DNA of 64,000 nucleotides from Saccharomonospora amisosensis (GTDB lineage Bacteria > Actinomycetota > Actinomycetes > Mycobacteriales > Pseudonocardiaceae). Of this stretch, positions 32,574-41,009 are shown in pieces. The stretch is taken from the NCBI RefSeq assembly GCF_011761185.1, contig NZ_JAAOYM010000001.1, forward strand, positions 1,364,001 through 1,428,000. The letters run 5' to 3'. The position numbers and the translations under genes were made by a program. The first letter of the stretch is position 1; every line of letters begins with the position of its first letter. Under the pieces are notes generated by a model. The model was not told the origin of the DNA. It did not search any database and saw only the letters and a list, made by a program, of their open reading frames with translations.

Positions 32574-34770
32574 ATCCGCCGCCGCTGTCGTCGCTGTTGT
32601 CGGGGTCGTGGTGGTTGCGTTCGGTGAGTGCTTCGTGGATGCGGGCGGTGGAGACCTGCATGGCGCCTTCGGTTTTGTAGGGCTCGGCGTGGTACTGCGC
32701 GAGGTAGGCGGTGAGCCGTTGCGCGCTCCAGTCGCGGTAGGCGGCCGGGTTGCGTTCGGCGAGGTGTTGCAGCACCTCGCGGGTCTTCATCCGGGGCCGC
32801 TTGCCGAGGACGGCGGCGATGTCGGCCAACGGATCCGCCACCGCGGTGGGGTTGTCGTGGTCGTGTGTGGGGGTGATGCCGTGTTCCTCGCGCAGGGCCA
32901 GGGCGCGCTGCACGATGGGGGTGATTTCGTCGGTGCCTTTCTCCTTGCGGATGTAGAAGGAGCGGATCAGGCCGGGGACTTTGGCGAACCCGGCGGCCAT
33001 GGCGGTGCCGACGTCTTCCCCGGCCACGAGGGTGGTGGCGGAGTAGCCGCGTTTGTGCATGCCGGTGCCGAGGATGGCGTCGTTGCCTTGGTGGTCGTTG
33101 ATGGCGAACGCGACCCGGTGGGAGGCGGTTTTGGAGATCCCGCGGGGCAGGCTGTTGGCGTCGGCGTCGGGGGTGACCCACAGCAGCGTGATCCCGGTCT
33201 TGCGGGCCTTTTTGGTCACCTTCAACGCCAGTTCCTTGGCTTCCTCGCCGTGGCGTTTGTGGGTGAACAGTTCGTGCACCTCGTCGAACACCACGACGCG
33301 GGGCCGCATGCGGGGGTCGGCTTCGGCGATGTCGCGGGTCAGTTTCGCTTCCTCGCCACCGAGTTCTTCCAGGATGCGGCCGCGTTCGGACACCTCGCCC
33401 ACGAGGGTGCGCAGGGTGGTCATGGCGGCTTCGATGTGCTCTTCCTCGTCGCCCTTCACCAGGGTGCGCAGGCGGGGTTTCATGGGGTCGTAGTCGACGT
33501 TGTAGGCCAGCACGTGCACGTCGATGTCGACCAACGGGTCCAGCATCGCCCCCAGCAGCAGGCAGATCACGAAGCTCGATTTGCCTGAGCCCATGATCCC
33601 GGCGGTGAGGTAGTTGCAGGCCATGAGCTTGGCGGTGATCAGCTCGCCGCGGGCGTCCACCGCCACGGGCACACCCTTGAAGTAGTCCGTGGCACCTTCG
33701 TGCAGCAGCGGCCAGGGATCCACCGGCCCGGTCAGGATGCCCTGATCGGCCACCCACAGATCCAGCACACCGGGCTGGTCCTTGGGTTCGGTGGGCCACA
33801 CCTCGATCGGTTTGCGCAGCAGGTTGTGCGCCAGCACGCCCTTGCGTTTGGCGATCTCTTCCACCGGCACCTGCCGCGGCAGCAACAACTGGGTGTGCCA
33901 GCCCTTACCGACCCGCGTGGTGGGCGACACCCAGCGGGGCTGCCAGCCGTCCTTGAACGCCCGCGTCAACGGCCCATACCCCAACTCCCGCAACGCGGAC
34001 AGGATCGCCCCCTCATCGGGCACCACATCCCGCCCCGGCACCGGCTGCTCGGGCACGGCCCAGCGGGGCTGCCACCCCCCGTGCCGGCGGCCCTGATCCC
34101 ACAGGTACAGCAGCCCCACACCCATCCCACCGGTGAGCAGGAACGCGCCGTAGGCGGTGCCGAACCACCACAGGAACCGGATCGTGTCGATCGCCGCGCC
34201 GATCGGCTCCAACACCATCCCCACACTCCCGTCAGCCACCGCCAACACAACCCCCAGCGCCAACAGCAACCCGATCCCCGCCGCGGCGCTCACGGCCACC
34301 GCCTTCGCCAGCTTGACCGGGGCAGCGATCCAATCCATGCGCCGCTCATGCCGATCCCGCTTCGCCCGCTCGATCCGCTCGGCCCACTGATCAGCCCGAT
34401 CCCACTCCCCAGCGGCCTCCGCCGCCCGCAACGCCCGCAGATACGGCGAGTTCGACCGCGCATCCCGCACCCGACGCGCCACCACCGCCGCCCCCGCACC
34501 CACATACAACCCATGCCGCACCACCGCCCGGCTGCCGGTCACCACATACGGCGCCGACACCCGCCGCAACTCCACCGCGGTCTGCGCCATCCGCTGCCGG
34601 GCCTGCTCACTGATATGCGGCACCGGCAAGCGACGGGTGTTGAACGTCTCCCGCGGCTCCTGCACGAGCTCCGCGTCCACCACCACCTCCGACTCCGGTA
34701 GGGGGCGTGTGTCGGGGCGGAACGGCACCACGTTCCCGCGCCCGTGCTCCTGTTCGTAGTTGTGGGTCAT
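32569..34770 (-). CDS. FtsK/SpoIIIE-type conjugal DNA translocase (TraB/TraSA-like)
   Basis: The 733-residue hexameric motor is predicted to pump double-stranded element DNA between mycelial cells. It has two membrane segments (about 155-180 and 198-225), Walker A GIMGSGKSS (391-399), Walker B RVVVFDEVHEL (491-501) and a C-terminal winged-helix region (about 660-725) that would read clt repeats. ATG 34770 follows agggggagca and overlaps the previous stop (ATGA). Confidence 0.9.
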   Translation of the reverse strand: MTHNYEQEHGRGNVVPFRPDTRPLPESEVVVDAELVQEPRETFNTRRLPVPHISEQARQRMAQTAVELRRVSAPYVVTGSRAVVRHGLYVGAGAAVVARRVRDARSNSPYLRALRAAEAAGEWDRADQWAERIERAKRDRHERRMDWIAAPVKLAKAVAVSAAAGIGLLLALGVVLAVADGSVGMVLEPIGAAIDTIRFLWWFGTAYGAFLLTGGMGVGLLYLWDQGRRHGGWQPRWAVPEQPVPGRDVVPDEGAILSALRELGYGPLTRAFKDGWQPRWVSPTTRVGKGWHTQLLLPRQVPVEEIAKRKGVLAHNLLRKPIEVWPTEPKDQPGVLDLWVADQGILTGPVDPWPLLHEGATDYFKGVPVAVDARGELITAKLMACNYLTAGIMGSGKSSFVICLLLGAMLDPLVDIDVHVLAYNVDYDPMKPRLRTLVKGDEEEHIEAAMTTLRTLVGEVSERGRILEELGGEEAKLTRDIAEADPRMRPRVVVFDEVHELFTHKRHGEEAKELALKVTKKARKTGITLLWVTPDADANSLPRGISKTASHRVAFAINDHQGNDAILGTGMHKRGYSATTLVAGEDVGTAMAAGFAKVPGLIRSFYIRKEKGTDEITPIVQRALALREEHGITPTHDHDNPTAVADPLADIAAVLGKRPRMKTREVLQHLAERNPAAYRDWSAQRLTAYLAQYHAEPYKTEGAMQVSTARIHEALTERNHHDPDNSDDSGGGW

Positions 34771-36098
34771 TGCTCCCCCTCGCGGTGGCTGTTGGTGGTG
34801 ATTTCGGCGAGTAGGGCGCGGGCGCGGTCCCAACGGCAGCCCAGCCGTTTGGCGACCGCGTTCACCGCCGCCGTCGCGGGGTCGATCTCCCCAGCCGCGA
34901 CGAGGTCGGCCAGCCTCGCCCGATGCTCCGCCAGCGACGTCTTCCTCGGCCCAGCCAGGGCGTTCGCCTTCCTCCCCGTGGCCTGTGTGGCGGTCTTCCC
35001 CCTGCCTCCAGGGGGCTCCTCGCGAACGTTGTCGGCCGTGTCCTCGCCAGGGCTCTTCCCGGCCGTCTCGTCGGGGTTCTTCCCATGCAGGTCATCGGGG
35101 GTGGGAAGAACCGGGTCGGGCCAGGGGTGGGCGAGGGTGTTCTTCGCCGCGACGAAGCGGGCGGTGAGATCGTTCAACAGGGCCGGAACAAGGTGCATCG
35201 ACACCGCCAGCCCGACGGGGACGATCAACCACACCACCGACCCCACCCCGCCGCCACTGGTGTTGCCGTCGCGGGTGGGGATGTAGTGCAGCCCCACGTT
35301 GAGCCCGGCGGCGGCGGTGAACAGGGCGACTTCCAGCCGCACATACGGGTTGGTCAGCGCGGTCTTGGCCTCGGCCACGGCCGGGACCGCCCCGGCGATC
35401 TGGGCGATGAGGATGGCCACGATCGGCACCGTCAACAACGGCTCAATCACCCAGTTGATGACCACGGTGTGGGGATTGAGTCGGGTCAGTTCCACCCCGA
35501 CGTTCACCGCCCCGGCGATCATCGCGAACACCGCGGGCAGCAGCGCCACGATCGGCGCCCACCGCCGGGCCCGGTCCAACCGCACCAACGCCGTGGTGGG
35601 ATCCAACAAATGATCCCGGCGCTGCGCGGCGTCCGCCGCGGCCTCCCGCGCTTCCCGCGCCCGCTGCGACAACCGCTTGTGATGCTCCAAACCCCGACGT
35701 TGTTCCTCCAACTCCACCCGGAACACGGCGTCCTCATAGCCGCGCTGCAACTCCCGATGCGTGCGTTCCTGCGCCAGATCCGCCGCCAGATCACCCGGGC
35801 TCTTCGCCTGCCGCAACGCCGGATCGGTTTGCAGCTCCACCGTGCGGTGCGCCCGACCCACCGCCGCGGCCAACCCCGCCGGGTCCGGCACCTCTCCACC
35901 CCAAATGCTGGCGTCATCCGCACCCTGCCCGGGCTCAGGCACCCACGCCTGCCCCCACCGCGACGAGGCATCCTCGCTGCGCACCCACCGCACCGGATGG
36001 CCATTCACGCCCCCACCCGCGCCGTCGGCGTTGTTCCTGCCCGTGCCCGTGCCCGTGCCCGTGGTTGTGTTCGTGGTTGTGTTCGTGGTTGTGGTCAT
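34767..36098 (-). CDS. DUF2637-like multi-pass transfer-region membrane protein
   Basis: The 443-residue protein has an N-terminal low-complexity tail (MTTTTNTTTNTTTGTGTGTG), a charged coiled coil (about 100-190) and four hydrophobic segments (IVALLPAVFAMIAGAVNVGV, EPLLTVPIVAILIAQIAG, LEVALFTAAAGLNVGLHY, SVVWLIVPVGLAVSMHL). The C-terminus (TATAAVNAVAKRLG...) resembles a helix-turn-helix. The position before the translocase and the membrane topology fit Spd-like spreading proteins. DUF2637 assignment is tentative. Confidence 0.65.
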   Translation of the reverse strand: MTTTTNTTTNTTTGTGTGTGRNNADGAGGGVNGHPVRWVRSEDASSRWGQAWVPEPGQGADDASIWGGEVPDPAGLAAAVGRAHRTVELQTDPALRQAKSPGDLAADLAQERTHRELQRGYEDAVFRVELEEQRRGLEHHKRLSQRAREAREAAADAAQRRDHLLDPTTALVRLDRARRWAPIVALLPAVFAMIAGAVNVGVELTRLNPHTVVINWVIEPLLTVPIVAILIAQIAGAVPAVAEAKTALTNPYVRLEVALFTAAAGLNVGLHYIPTRDGNTSGGGVGSVVWLIVPVGLAVSMHLVPALLNDLTARFVAAKNTLAHPWPDPVLPTPDDLHGKNPDETAGKSPGEDTADNVREEPPGGRGKTATQATGRKANALAGPRKTSLAEHRARLADLVAAGEIDPATAAVNAVAKRLGCRWDRARALLAEITTNSHREGEQ

Positions 36099-36469
36099 CA
36101 CGCGATCCCTCCCCACACACCGGCACCACCACGCGTGCCGGTACCGGTACCGGTCCCGGCCTCGGCCCCGGTGTTGCTGTCCTCGACGGTCATCTCGTTG
36201 GTGTGGCGGGCAGCCCGCTCGGCCTGCTGCCGCTCCGCCCGGCGGCGGGCCACGCGGGCGGCGACGATCCGCGCGGCCAGCAGCGCACCCGCCACAGGCA
36301 GCACGGCGGGGTGCAGTAGCCACGCCCCGCCACCACCGACCGCGGCCGTGGCGGCGATCTCCGGGGTCCAGTAGCCCACCGTCGAGGCGAGCACGTCGGC
36401 GCGGTTACCGTGCCCGGCGCGGGCAGCCAACTCAGCCGACGCGGGTTCGGGGCGGTTCAGCTCAGACAT
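36098..36469 (-). CDS. Small AICE membrane protein with Gly-Thr repeat tail
   Basis: The 123-residue protein has one hydrophobic region (AATAAVGGGGAWLLHPAVLP then VAGALLAARIVAARV), a basic coiled segment, and a low-complexity tail AGTGTGTGTRGG. It starts after gaggagga, and its stop overlaps the next gene's ATG (TGATG). No family recognised; likely a spreading-locus protein. Confidence 0.65.
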   Translation of the reverse strand: MSELNRPEPASAELAARAGHGNRADVLASTVGYWTPEIAATAAVGGGGAWLLHPAVLPVAGALLAARIVAARVARRRAERQQAERAARHTNEMTVEDSNTGAEAGTGTGTGTRGGAGVWGGIA

Positions 36470-36677
36470 GGGCGGTCCTCCTCACACGCTCGTTCGTGTC
36501 GGGGGTGATGGCGTTGGTGATGCGCTGGTCCAAACCGGACTGAGCGGCCAGCAACACCCGTGCGCCCAGCGCCAGGGGCCAGCGCAGCAGGTGCAGCAGC
36601 AAAAACACTGCCAGCGCGGCCACGAACCCAGCCACACGCCAGGGACCGTGCTGCTGCACCACGTCGAACACCGACAT
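36462..36677 (-). CDS. Small AICE membrane protein
   Basis: The 71-residue protein begins MSVFDVVQQHGPWRVAGFVA and has one clear membrane helix (VAGFVAALAVFLLLHLLRW). ATG 36677 has gaggtgg upstream. It overlaps the following gene start by 8 bases. Spd-like by context. Confidence 0.65.
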   Translation of the reverse strand: MSVFDVVQQHGPWRVAGFVAALAVFLLLHLLRWPLALGARVLLAAQSGLDQRITNAITPDTNERVRRTAHV

Positions 36678-36678
36678 G

Positions 36679-37116
36679 TCAGGCCACCTCCCCCAACGCT
36701 GTGCGATGGTCGAGGTCGAAGCAGTCCCAGCACTGCCGGGTGGAGGTCGGCACGCAGTAGCCCACATCCCGCCCGCACTCGCGGCAGACCCGCCGTGCTG
36801 CCAGAGCCCGCCCTAGCGCGGCCTGCTGAGCCGGGGTAGGTATCCGCTTGAGTGCGGCACGCACCGTTGAGAACAGCTCCGCCACGGTCTCCCGCGCATA
36901 GGGGCGGTGGTGCCGGAACACCAGCAGCGCCACCGGATCCTGCCCCGCAGGCCGTAACCCGGCCTCGCGAAGCTGGGAACGGGTCAGCAGCGTCGAGGGG
37001 GCCTCGCCCCAGCCGAACACCGGCAACCCGTCCTGAAAGCCCCGGCACCAGGCGACGTGGTGCGTGCGACCGTCGAACACGGCCACGACCTGCCGGGGGC
37101 GGCGGCGCGGGTTCAC
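36679..37116 (-). CDS. RRQRL-motif zinc-binding protein
   Basis: The 145-residue protein matches a family found on actinomycete elements: TRSQLREAGLRPAGQDPVAL, AALGRALAARRVCRECGRDV and a second pair CVPTSTRQCWDC make a four-cysteine zinc site. GTG 37116 overlaps the previous stop (GTGA). Role in transfer is unknown. Confidence 0.75.
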   Translation of the reverse strand: MNPRRRPRQVVAVFDGRTHHVAWCRGFQDGLPVFGWGEAPSTLLTRSQLREAGLRPAGQDPVALLVFRHHRPYARETVAELFSTVRAALKRIPTPAQQAALGRALAARRVCRECGRDVGYCVPTSTRQCWDCFDLDHRTALGEVA

Positions 37117-37592
37117 CGGTCCTCACCCCCGCCCAGCGGCACGTAGGTCGGGAACTGTGGGCGAGGGGCCATCACGTCGGCATCGGCCCACATCGCGACC
37201 ACCACGCCACCGTCGAAGTCGGCCACCACCCGGCAGCGATCCGGATCGTTGACCACCGTCACCGCGGCCGGGCTGTCCTCGGCCGCCACCCGGAACGCCT
37301 CCAGCACGCCACGGGCGTCACCATCTGGGTTGACCAACGGCTCACCGATGTGACACAGACCGAATCGCAGGTGCTCGGCCAGCTCCGGCCGCCGCTGAAG
37401 CAGATCGGCCAGCGCACGCAAACCGGCCACCTGCCGCCGCGCCAGCACCACCGCAGCACACTCCGGCATCTCCTCGCCTACCATCCAAACCCTTCCCATC
37501 GAATGCTGATTCGGCTGGTGGGGGAGTCCCGGCCCGGCGGCAGTCTTGGCGGAGTGCGCCGGGCCGGGGACATCGCTCAGTCGTACGGTCAT
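37113..37592 (-). CDS. AICE hypothetical protein
   Basis: Up to 159 residues. The C-terminal half has AAVTVVNDPDRCRVVADFDG and VVVAMWADADVMAPRP. ATG 37592 overlaps the previous stop (ATGA), as elsewhere in this operon; ATG 37484, preceded by gggaaggg, is a strong alternative giving 123 residues. No family was recognised. Confidence 0.6.
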   Translation of the reverse strand: MTVRLSDVPGPAHSAKTAAGPGLPHQPNQHSMGRVWMVGEEMPECAAVVLARRQVAGLRALADLLQRRPELAEHLRFGLCHIGEPLVNPDGDARGVLEAFRVAAEDSPAAVTVVNDPDRCRVVADFDGGVVVAMWADADVMAPRPQFPTYVPLGGGEDR

Positions 37593-37783
37593 GAGCAGCC
37601 CCCGCTCTTGCGGTCCCGCTCGATCCGCTCACAGGCGGGGCATGCGGGGCCTGGCAGGGCGAACAGGCGCCAGGTGTCGGTCTGGTAGCGGCCCGCCTCC
37701 TGCGTCGCCCCGCACAGCGCCCAAATCCGGCCCGACCACCACGACTTCTTCGCGGTGATGTGCACCAACTCCTTCTTGGCCAT
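37589..37783 (-). CDS. Small cysteine-containing AICE protein
   Basis: The 64-residue protein has IWALCGATQEAGRYQTD and PGPACPACERIERDRKSGGC, suggesting a zinc site. ATG 37783 overlaps the Nudix stop (TGATG). Function unknown. Confidence 0.55.
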   Translation of the reverse strand: MAKKELVHITAKKSWWSGRIWALCGATQEAGRYQTDTWRLFALPGPACPACERIERDRKSGGCS

Positions 37784-38229
37784 CACCACACCCCCCGCTG
37801 CAGGGCGTCGGTGACGATCGCGTGGTGATCGAACGCCAGCAGGCCCGGCTCGGCGAGGACGTCGGTCACGGGGAACCAGCGGGCCGCGGTGGCGTCATCC
37901 GCCGCCACAGCAGGGATCACACGCCCGACCTGGCAGGTGTAGGCGACGGTCACGTACCGGCCCCTGGGATCGCGGCCCGGGTCGGCGTACACCCCGGACA
38001 GGGCCAGGGGCGTGCCGATCCGGATACCGGTTTCCTCGGCCAACTCCCGCACCGCAGCGGCCTCGGTGGTTTCGCCCGGATTGACGTGCCCACCCGGCAA
38101 CGCCCACCGGCCCTCAAACGGTGGCCAGCCCCGCCGAATCAGCAACACCCGCAGCCCCGTGTCTGGGGTTCGGGCGAACAGCACGACATCGGCGGTCAGC
38201 CGGGCCACCTCGTCACGGGTGTCAGTCAT
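37783..38229 (-). CDS. Nudix hydrolase, Pif-like
   Basis: The 148-residue protein carries a complete Nudix box (GGHVNPGETTE then AVRELAEETGI, GX5EX7REUXEEXGU) at about 43-65. In the AICE pSAM2, a Nudix protein, Pif, blocks transfer into cells that already hold the element. The same place in a related operon suggests that role, though nucleotide housekeeping cannot be excluded. ATG 38229 overlaps the previous stop (ATGA). Confidence 0.85.
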   Translation of the reverse strand: MTDTRDEVARLTADVVLFARTPDTGLRVLLIRRGWPPFEGRWALPGGHVNPGETTEAAAVRELAEETGIRIGTPLALSGVYADPGRDPRGRYVTVAYTCQVGRVIPAVAADDATAARWFPVTDVLAEPGLLAFDHHAIVTDALQRGVW

Positions 38230-38420
38230 CGCGACCCCCTCCCCAGCAGGCCGCGCCACAGGTCGGCCCGGTCCTCGGCCTTGGCCGCAGCGTTGTGATA
38301 AACGCTGGCCCGCCGGTAATCGCCGGAGCCCTCCAACTCGTTGGCCCGGTCCCGCAACGCGGACGCCGTGGACGCCTCATCCGCCGCGTTGTAGGAAACG
38401 GCCTGGCCGAACTTCTTCAC
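38226..38420 (-). CDS. Small helical AICE protein
   Basis: The 64-residue protein (MKKFGQAVSYNAADEASTAS, YRRASVYHNAAAKAEDRADL) looks like a helical hairpin. It is coupled to its neighbours by ATGA overlaps at both ends. No family recognised. Confidence 0.6.
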   Translation of the reverse strand: MKKFGQAVSYNAADEASTASALRDRANELEGSGDYRRASVYHNAAAKAEDRADLWRGLLGRGSR

Positions 38421-38725
38421 GCCGCCTCCCCCTCCGAACTGGTACCGGCTGCGAGCGCGCCACCATCCAGGCGCGACAGCGCCACCCGCACCGCCCGCCG
38501 CTGCGACCGACGCACCCGCCCCACATCCGTGAACGGACGCAACGCACGCGACCCAGCCGCACCGGCCTCCGCCGCCAACTCCCGATCCACCTCCTCAATC
38601 AACCGCTCGATCTCCTCTCGTTCCGCGTACATCGCTTCCACCTCCTGAACTGCGTAGATGTCCGGGTCGGACGCCAGGTCCAGTGCCTGCCGGGCCTGAC
38701 GACCCCTGATCCGTGCGGTGCTCAT
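38417..38725 (-). CDS. Small coiled AICE protein, first gene of the transfer operon
   Basis: The 102-residue protein has an acidic coiled segment (VEAMYAEREEIERLIEEVDR) and a basic C-terminal part. ATG 38725 follows gaaggagatcg, the strongest ribosome site in the operon. It lies directly downstream of the repeated operators, so it probably begins the repressed transcript. Confidence 0.65.
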   Translation of the reverse strand: MSTARIRGRQARQALDLASDPDIYAVQEVEAMYAEREEIERLIEEVDRELAAEAGAAGSRALRPFTDVGRVRRSQRRAVRVALSRLDGGALAAGTSSEGEAA

Positions 38726-38749
38726 CGATCTCCTTCTCACCGAGATGCT

Positions 38750-38821
38750 GACTTAAGTCGGTCGTCGTAATTGAGACAGTATTGAGTCGGTTTGGTGTTG
38801 TCAACAGGTGGCTTAAGTCGG
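38750..38821. promoter_or_regulatory. Repeated operator between transfer operon and GntR repressor
   Basis: Three direct copies of a (T)AAGTCGG-like unit occur at about 30-base spacing: taagtcgg (38754-38761), tgagtcgg (38783-38790), taagtcgg (38814-38821). The first is part of a perfect palindrome GACTTAAGTC (38750-38759). They fill the promoter region shared by the divergent gntR gene and transfer operon, as expected for a KorSA-type repressor. Confidence 0.65.
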
Positions 38822-38854
38822 CGCTAGACTTGGGCGCCTGACGGAAGGGACTTC

Positions 38855-39214
38855 ATGGGCTTGGACCGGAACGAAATCGCAGCTCAGCTACGGCGTGACA
38901 TTGCGGCCCGTAAGTACAAAGTTGGTGACAAGTTGCCCGGGTACCGGAAGCTCGCTGAGGACTTCGGAGCTGCCCCGAACACCGTGGGGGAGGCAGTCCG
39001 CATCCTCGCGGCTGAAGGGTTGGTCCGTACCAAGAAAGCCAGTCGAGCCGTCGTTGCATCGACGGCCGAAGCAGCACCGCCTGAGAACCAGGTCTCCGAA
39101 GCGCGCGAAGTGCTAGCGGACCTGCAGGACCACATCCGGGATGTGCAACGGCAGCTTCGCCACCTCGAACAGGGCGTCTCTGACGCGCTGCGGAAGCTCA
39201 ACGGCACGTCCTGA
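38855..39214 (+). CDS. GntR-family repressor (KorSA-like)
   Basis: The 119-residue protein has a GntR winged helix (KYKVGDKLPGYRKLAEDFGA and VGEAVRILAAEGLV, about 20-60) and a short coiled C-terminus instead of a ligand domain. The size, position and divergent orientation match KorSA of pSAM2, which represses replication and transfer. The start ATG follows cggaaggga. Confidence 0.87.
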   Translation: MGLDRNEIAAQLRRDIAARKYKVGDKLPGYRKLAEDFGAAPNTVGEAVRILAAEGLVRTKKASRAVVASTAEAAPPENQVSEAREVLADLQDHIRDVQRQLRHLEQGVSDALRKLNGTS

Positions 39215-39221
39215 AGCTCCG

Positions 39222-39425
39222 CTACGAAGCGATGCCCTGGAAGAACTTCGCTAGTCCTTCCACGGCGCTCACAGCACCACCAACGAGAGCCTTCACCCAG
39301 CCAGCTGCCTCTACCGGGTGCTTGACGACAACGACCAACAACGCGAGCACTACCACTGTGCTGATCACCTTCGGAAGCACACTGCTGCCCGCGGGCACGG
39401 GAACCATGCTGCTCTTCTTGGCCAT
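39222..39425 (-). CDS. Small single-span membrane protein of the AICE
   Basis: The 67-residue protein has one helix (VLPKVISTVVVLALLVVVV) then an amphipathic segment (VKALVGGAVSAVEGLAKFF). ATG 39425 has a strong aggagg. It is convergent with gntR, separated by 7 bases. Function unknown. Confidence 0.65.
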   Translation of the reverse strand: MAKKSSMVPVPAGSSVLPKVISTVVVLALLVVVVKHPVEAAGWVKALVGGAVSAVEGLAKFFQGIAS

Positions 39426-39620
39426 CGCAACCTCCTGAATCATTGGTCTGGGCCGGTTGTTCGTGCCCGTTCCGTTTCATGGCCTCAAGGAAACCGTGCG
39501 AGGGCGGAGGCACATCAGTGCTCATGAAGGGGCACATGACGCACGGGGGGCACACGCTGGGAGTAACGTTGTGCCCCCTCGTTCTTGATCGACATGCTTT
39601 ACTAGCGGGCGGGAGGATTC

Positions 39621-41009
39621 GTGACCGCTCGGGAGAAGACGCCGAACCACCGCCTAGCTGCGCTACTTGCGGAAGCTGGCATGAGCAAGAAGGGGTTCGC
39701 ACGGAGGCTCCGCGACCTCAGCACGCATGACGGCGGCGAACCCATCCGCCCTACCCACACGAACGTTGACAAGTGGATCAGTGGCGACACAAGACGCCCA
39801 ACAGAACGGACATGTCAGGTAATCGCCAAGGTCTTGAGCCGCGAACTGGGTCGCCCTGTGACCCTCGCCGACGTCGGATACGACGTTGAAACCTCCGCGG
39901 ATGGCTTGCAGGACACGACGCTCGAGTACGCCGCCAGTCTGAGCGATGCATTGATCGCGTTGACACAGTTGCCGAACAGCGAGTCCCTAAGAGTCGAGCC
40001 GGAAGCTTGGGACAACCTCGTTGCGCGGTGGATGTTCGGCAGCCAGCACGAAATGCTGCCTGTGGTCGAACCGCGGCCGATTGCGGAAGTGGATGTGCAC
40101 GCCGTCCGAGATGCCACGCAGATGTTCGCCACGTTCGATTACCGCTATGGCGGTGGCCGACCGCGCCCCCTTGTTGCGCGGTACCTCGAAACCGATGTCC
40201 TGCCAGTCCTCAGGCATACTTCACCCCACGATGCCGTAAGCAGGGCTTACCTCCGCGAGGTTGCAGCGCTGACTCGCCTGGCTGGTTGGACTTCCTATGA
40301 CATCGGTGAGCATGCGCTGGCACAGCGCTACCTTTATCAGGCTTTTCGTATGGCAAGAGCGGCGGGAGACAAAGCGCTCTGCGCACGCGTTCTTGCCGGA
40401 ATGAGCCACCAAGCCAACTTCCTTGGGCACTACGACCGGGCCGTCCATCTCGCGCGAGCTGCCGCTCACGGCGCCGCAGGCCATGCCACCGCATCCGTGA
40501 TGGCGCTCACTCATGCGATGGAAGCACGTGCATTGGCCTCCCAGGGAAACGAATTGGAAACCGCCGCAGCGCTCGTGGCAGCCGAATCGTGGCTATCTCG
40601 CCGCGACCCAGAGAGCGAGCCCGAATGGATTCGATACTTTGACGAAGCCGAGCTACATGCCGAGTTTGCGCACTGCTTTCGTGATCTTGGCAAGCCAGAC
40701 CAGGCGGCCGAACATTCTGCAGCCGCTCTGGACAAACATGAATCGGTTTATGTGCGCAGCCTATCCTTCTGTCGCACGGTTCTCGCAACCGCACATATGC
40801 AAGCAGGTGAAGTGGAGCACGCGGTTAGCCTCGCACGCAGTGTGGTCGATACAGCTGCCGATCTTCGATCGTTTCGCGTTATTGCCTACCTGGACACATT
40901 CTGCGAGAAGCTCGCCGCAATCCCGTCAAACGCGGCATCACGTGAGTTTTCGGATTATCTTGTGGCGAAGTTTCCTCAGAAAGCGCCCCAGTTACGCGGC
41001 GAATCGTAG
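39621..41009 (+). CDS. XRE-type regulator with TPR-like repeats
   Basis: The 462-residue protein has an N-terminal helix-turn-helix (NHRLAALLAEAGMSKKGFAR; HTNVDKWISGDTRRPTERTC) and a long C-terminal array of helical TPR-like repeats (about 170-455). GTG 39621 follows gggagg. Such proteins in actinobacteria bind DNA under peptide or small-molecule control. Base composition is less GC-biased than neighbours. It overlaps the convergent kinase gene by 34 bases and is probable AICE cargo. Confidence 0.8.
   Translation: MTAREKTPNHRLAALLAEAGMSKKGFARRLRDLSTHDGGEPIRPTHTNVDKWISGDTRRPTERTCQVIAKVLSRELGRPVTLADVGYDVETSADGLQDTTLEYAASLSDALIALTQLPNSESLRVEPEAWDNLVARWMFGSQHEMLPVVEPRPIAEVDVHAVRDATQMFATFDYRYGGGRPRPLVARYLETDVLPVLRHTSPHDAVSRAYLREVAALTRLAGWTSYDIGEHALAQRYLYQAFRMARAAGDKALCARVLAGMSHQANFLGHYDRAVHLARAAAHGAAGHATASVMALTHAMEARALASQGNELETAAALVAAESWLSRRDPESEPEWIRYFDEAELHAEFAHCFRDLGKPDQAAEHSAAALDKHESVYVRSLSFCRTVLATAHMQAGEVEHAVSLARSVVDTAADLRSFRVIAYLDTFCEKLAAIPSNAASREFSDYLVAKFPQKAPQLRGES

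Noticed and set aside
34767-36323. A start upstream of 36098 for the DUF2637-like gene
   Set aside because: The extra 75 residues are Arg/Gly-rich shadow sequence of the neighbouring gene; ATG 36098 overlaps the previous stop in the same TGATG style as the rest of the operon.
38845-38865. aagggacttcatgggc before the GntR gene as a DosR-like box
   Set aside because: It includes the ribosome site and start codon, lacks the second half-site and is within the mobile element.
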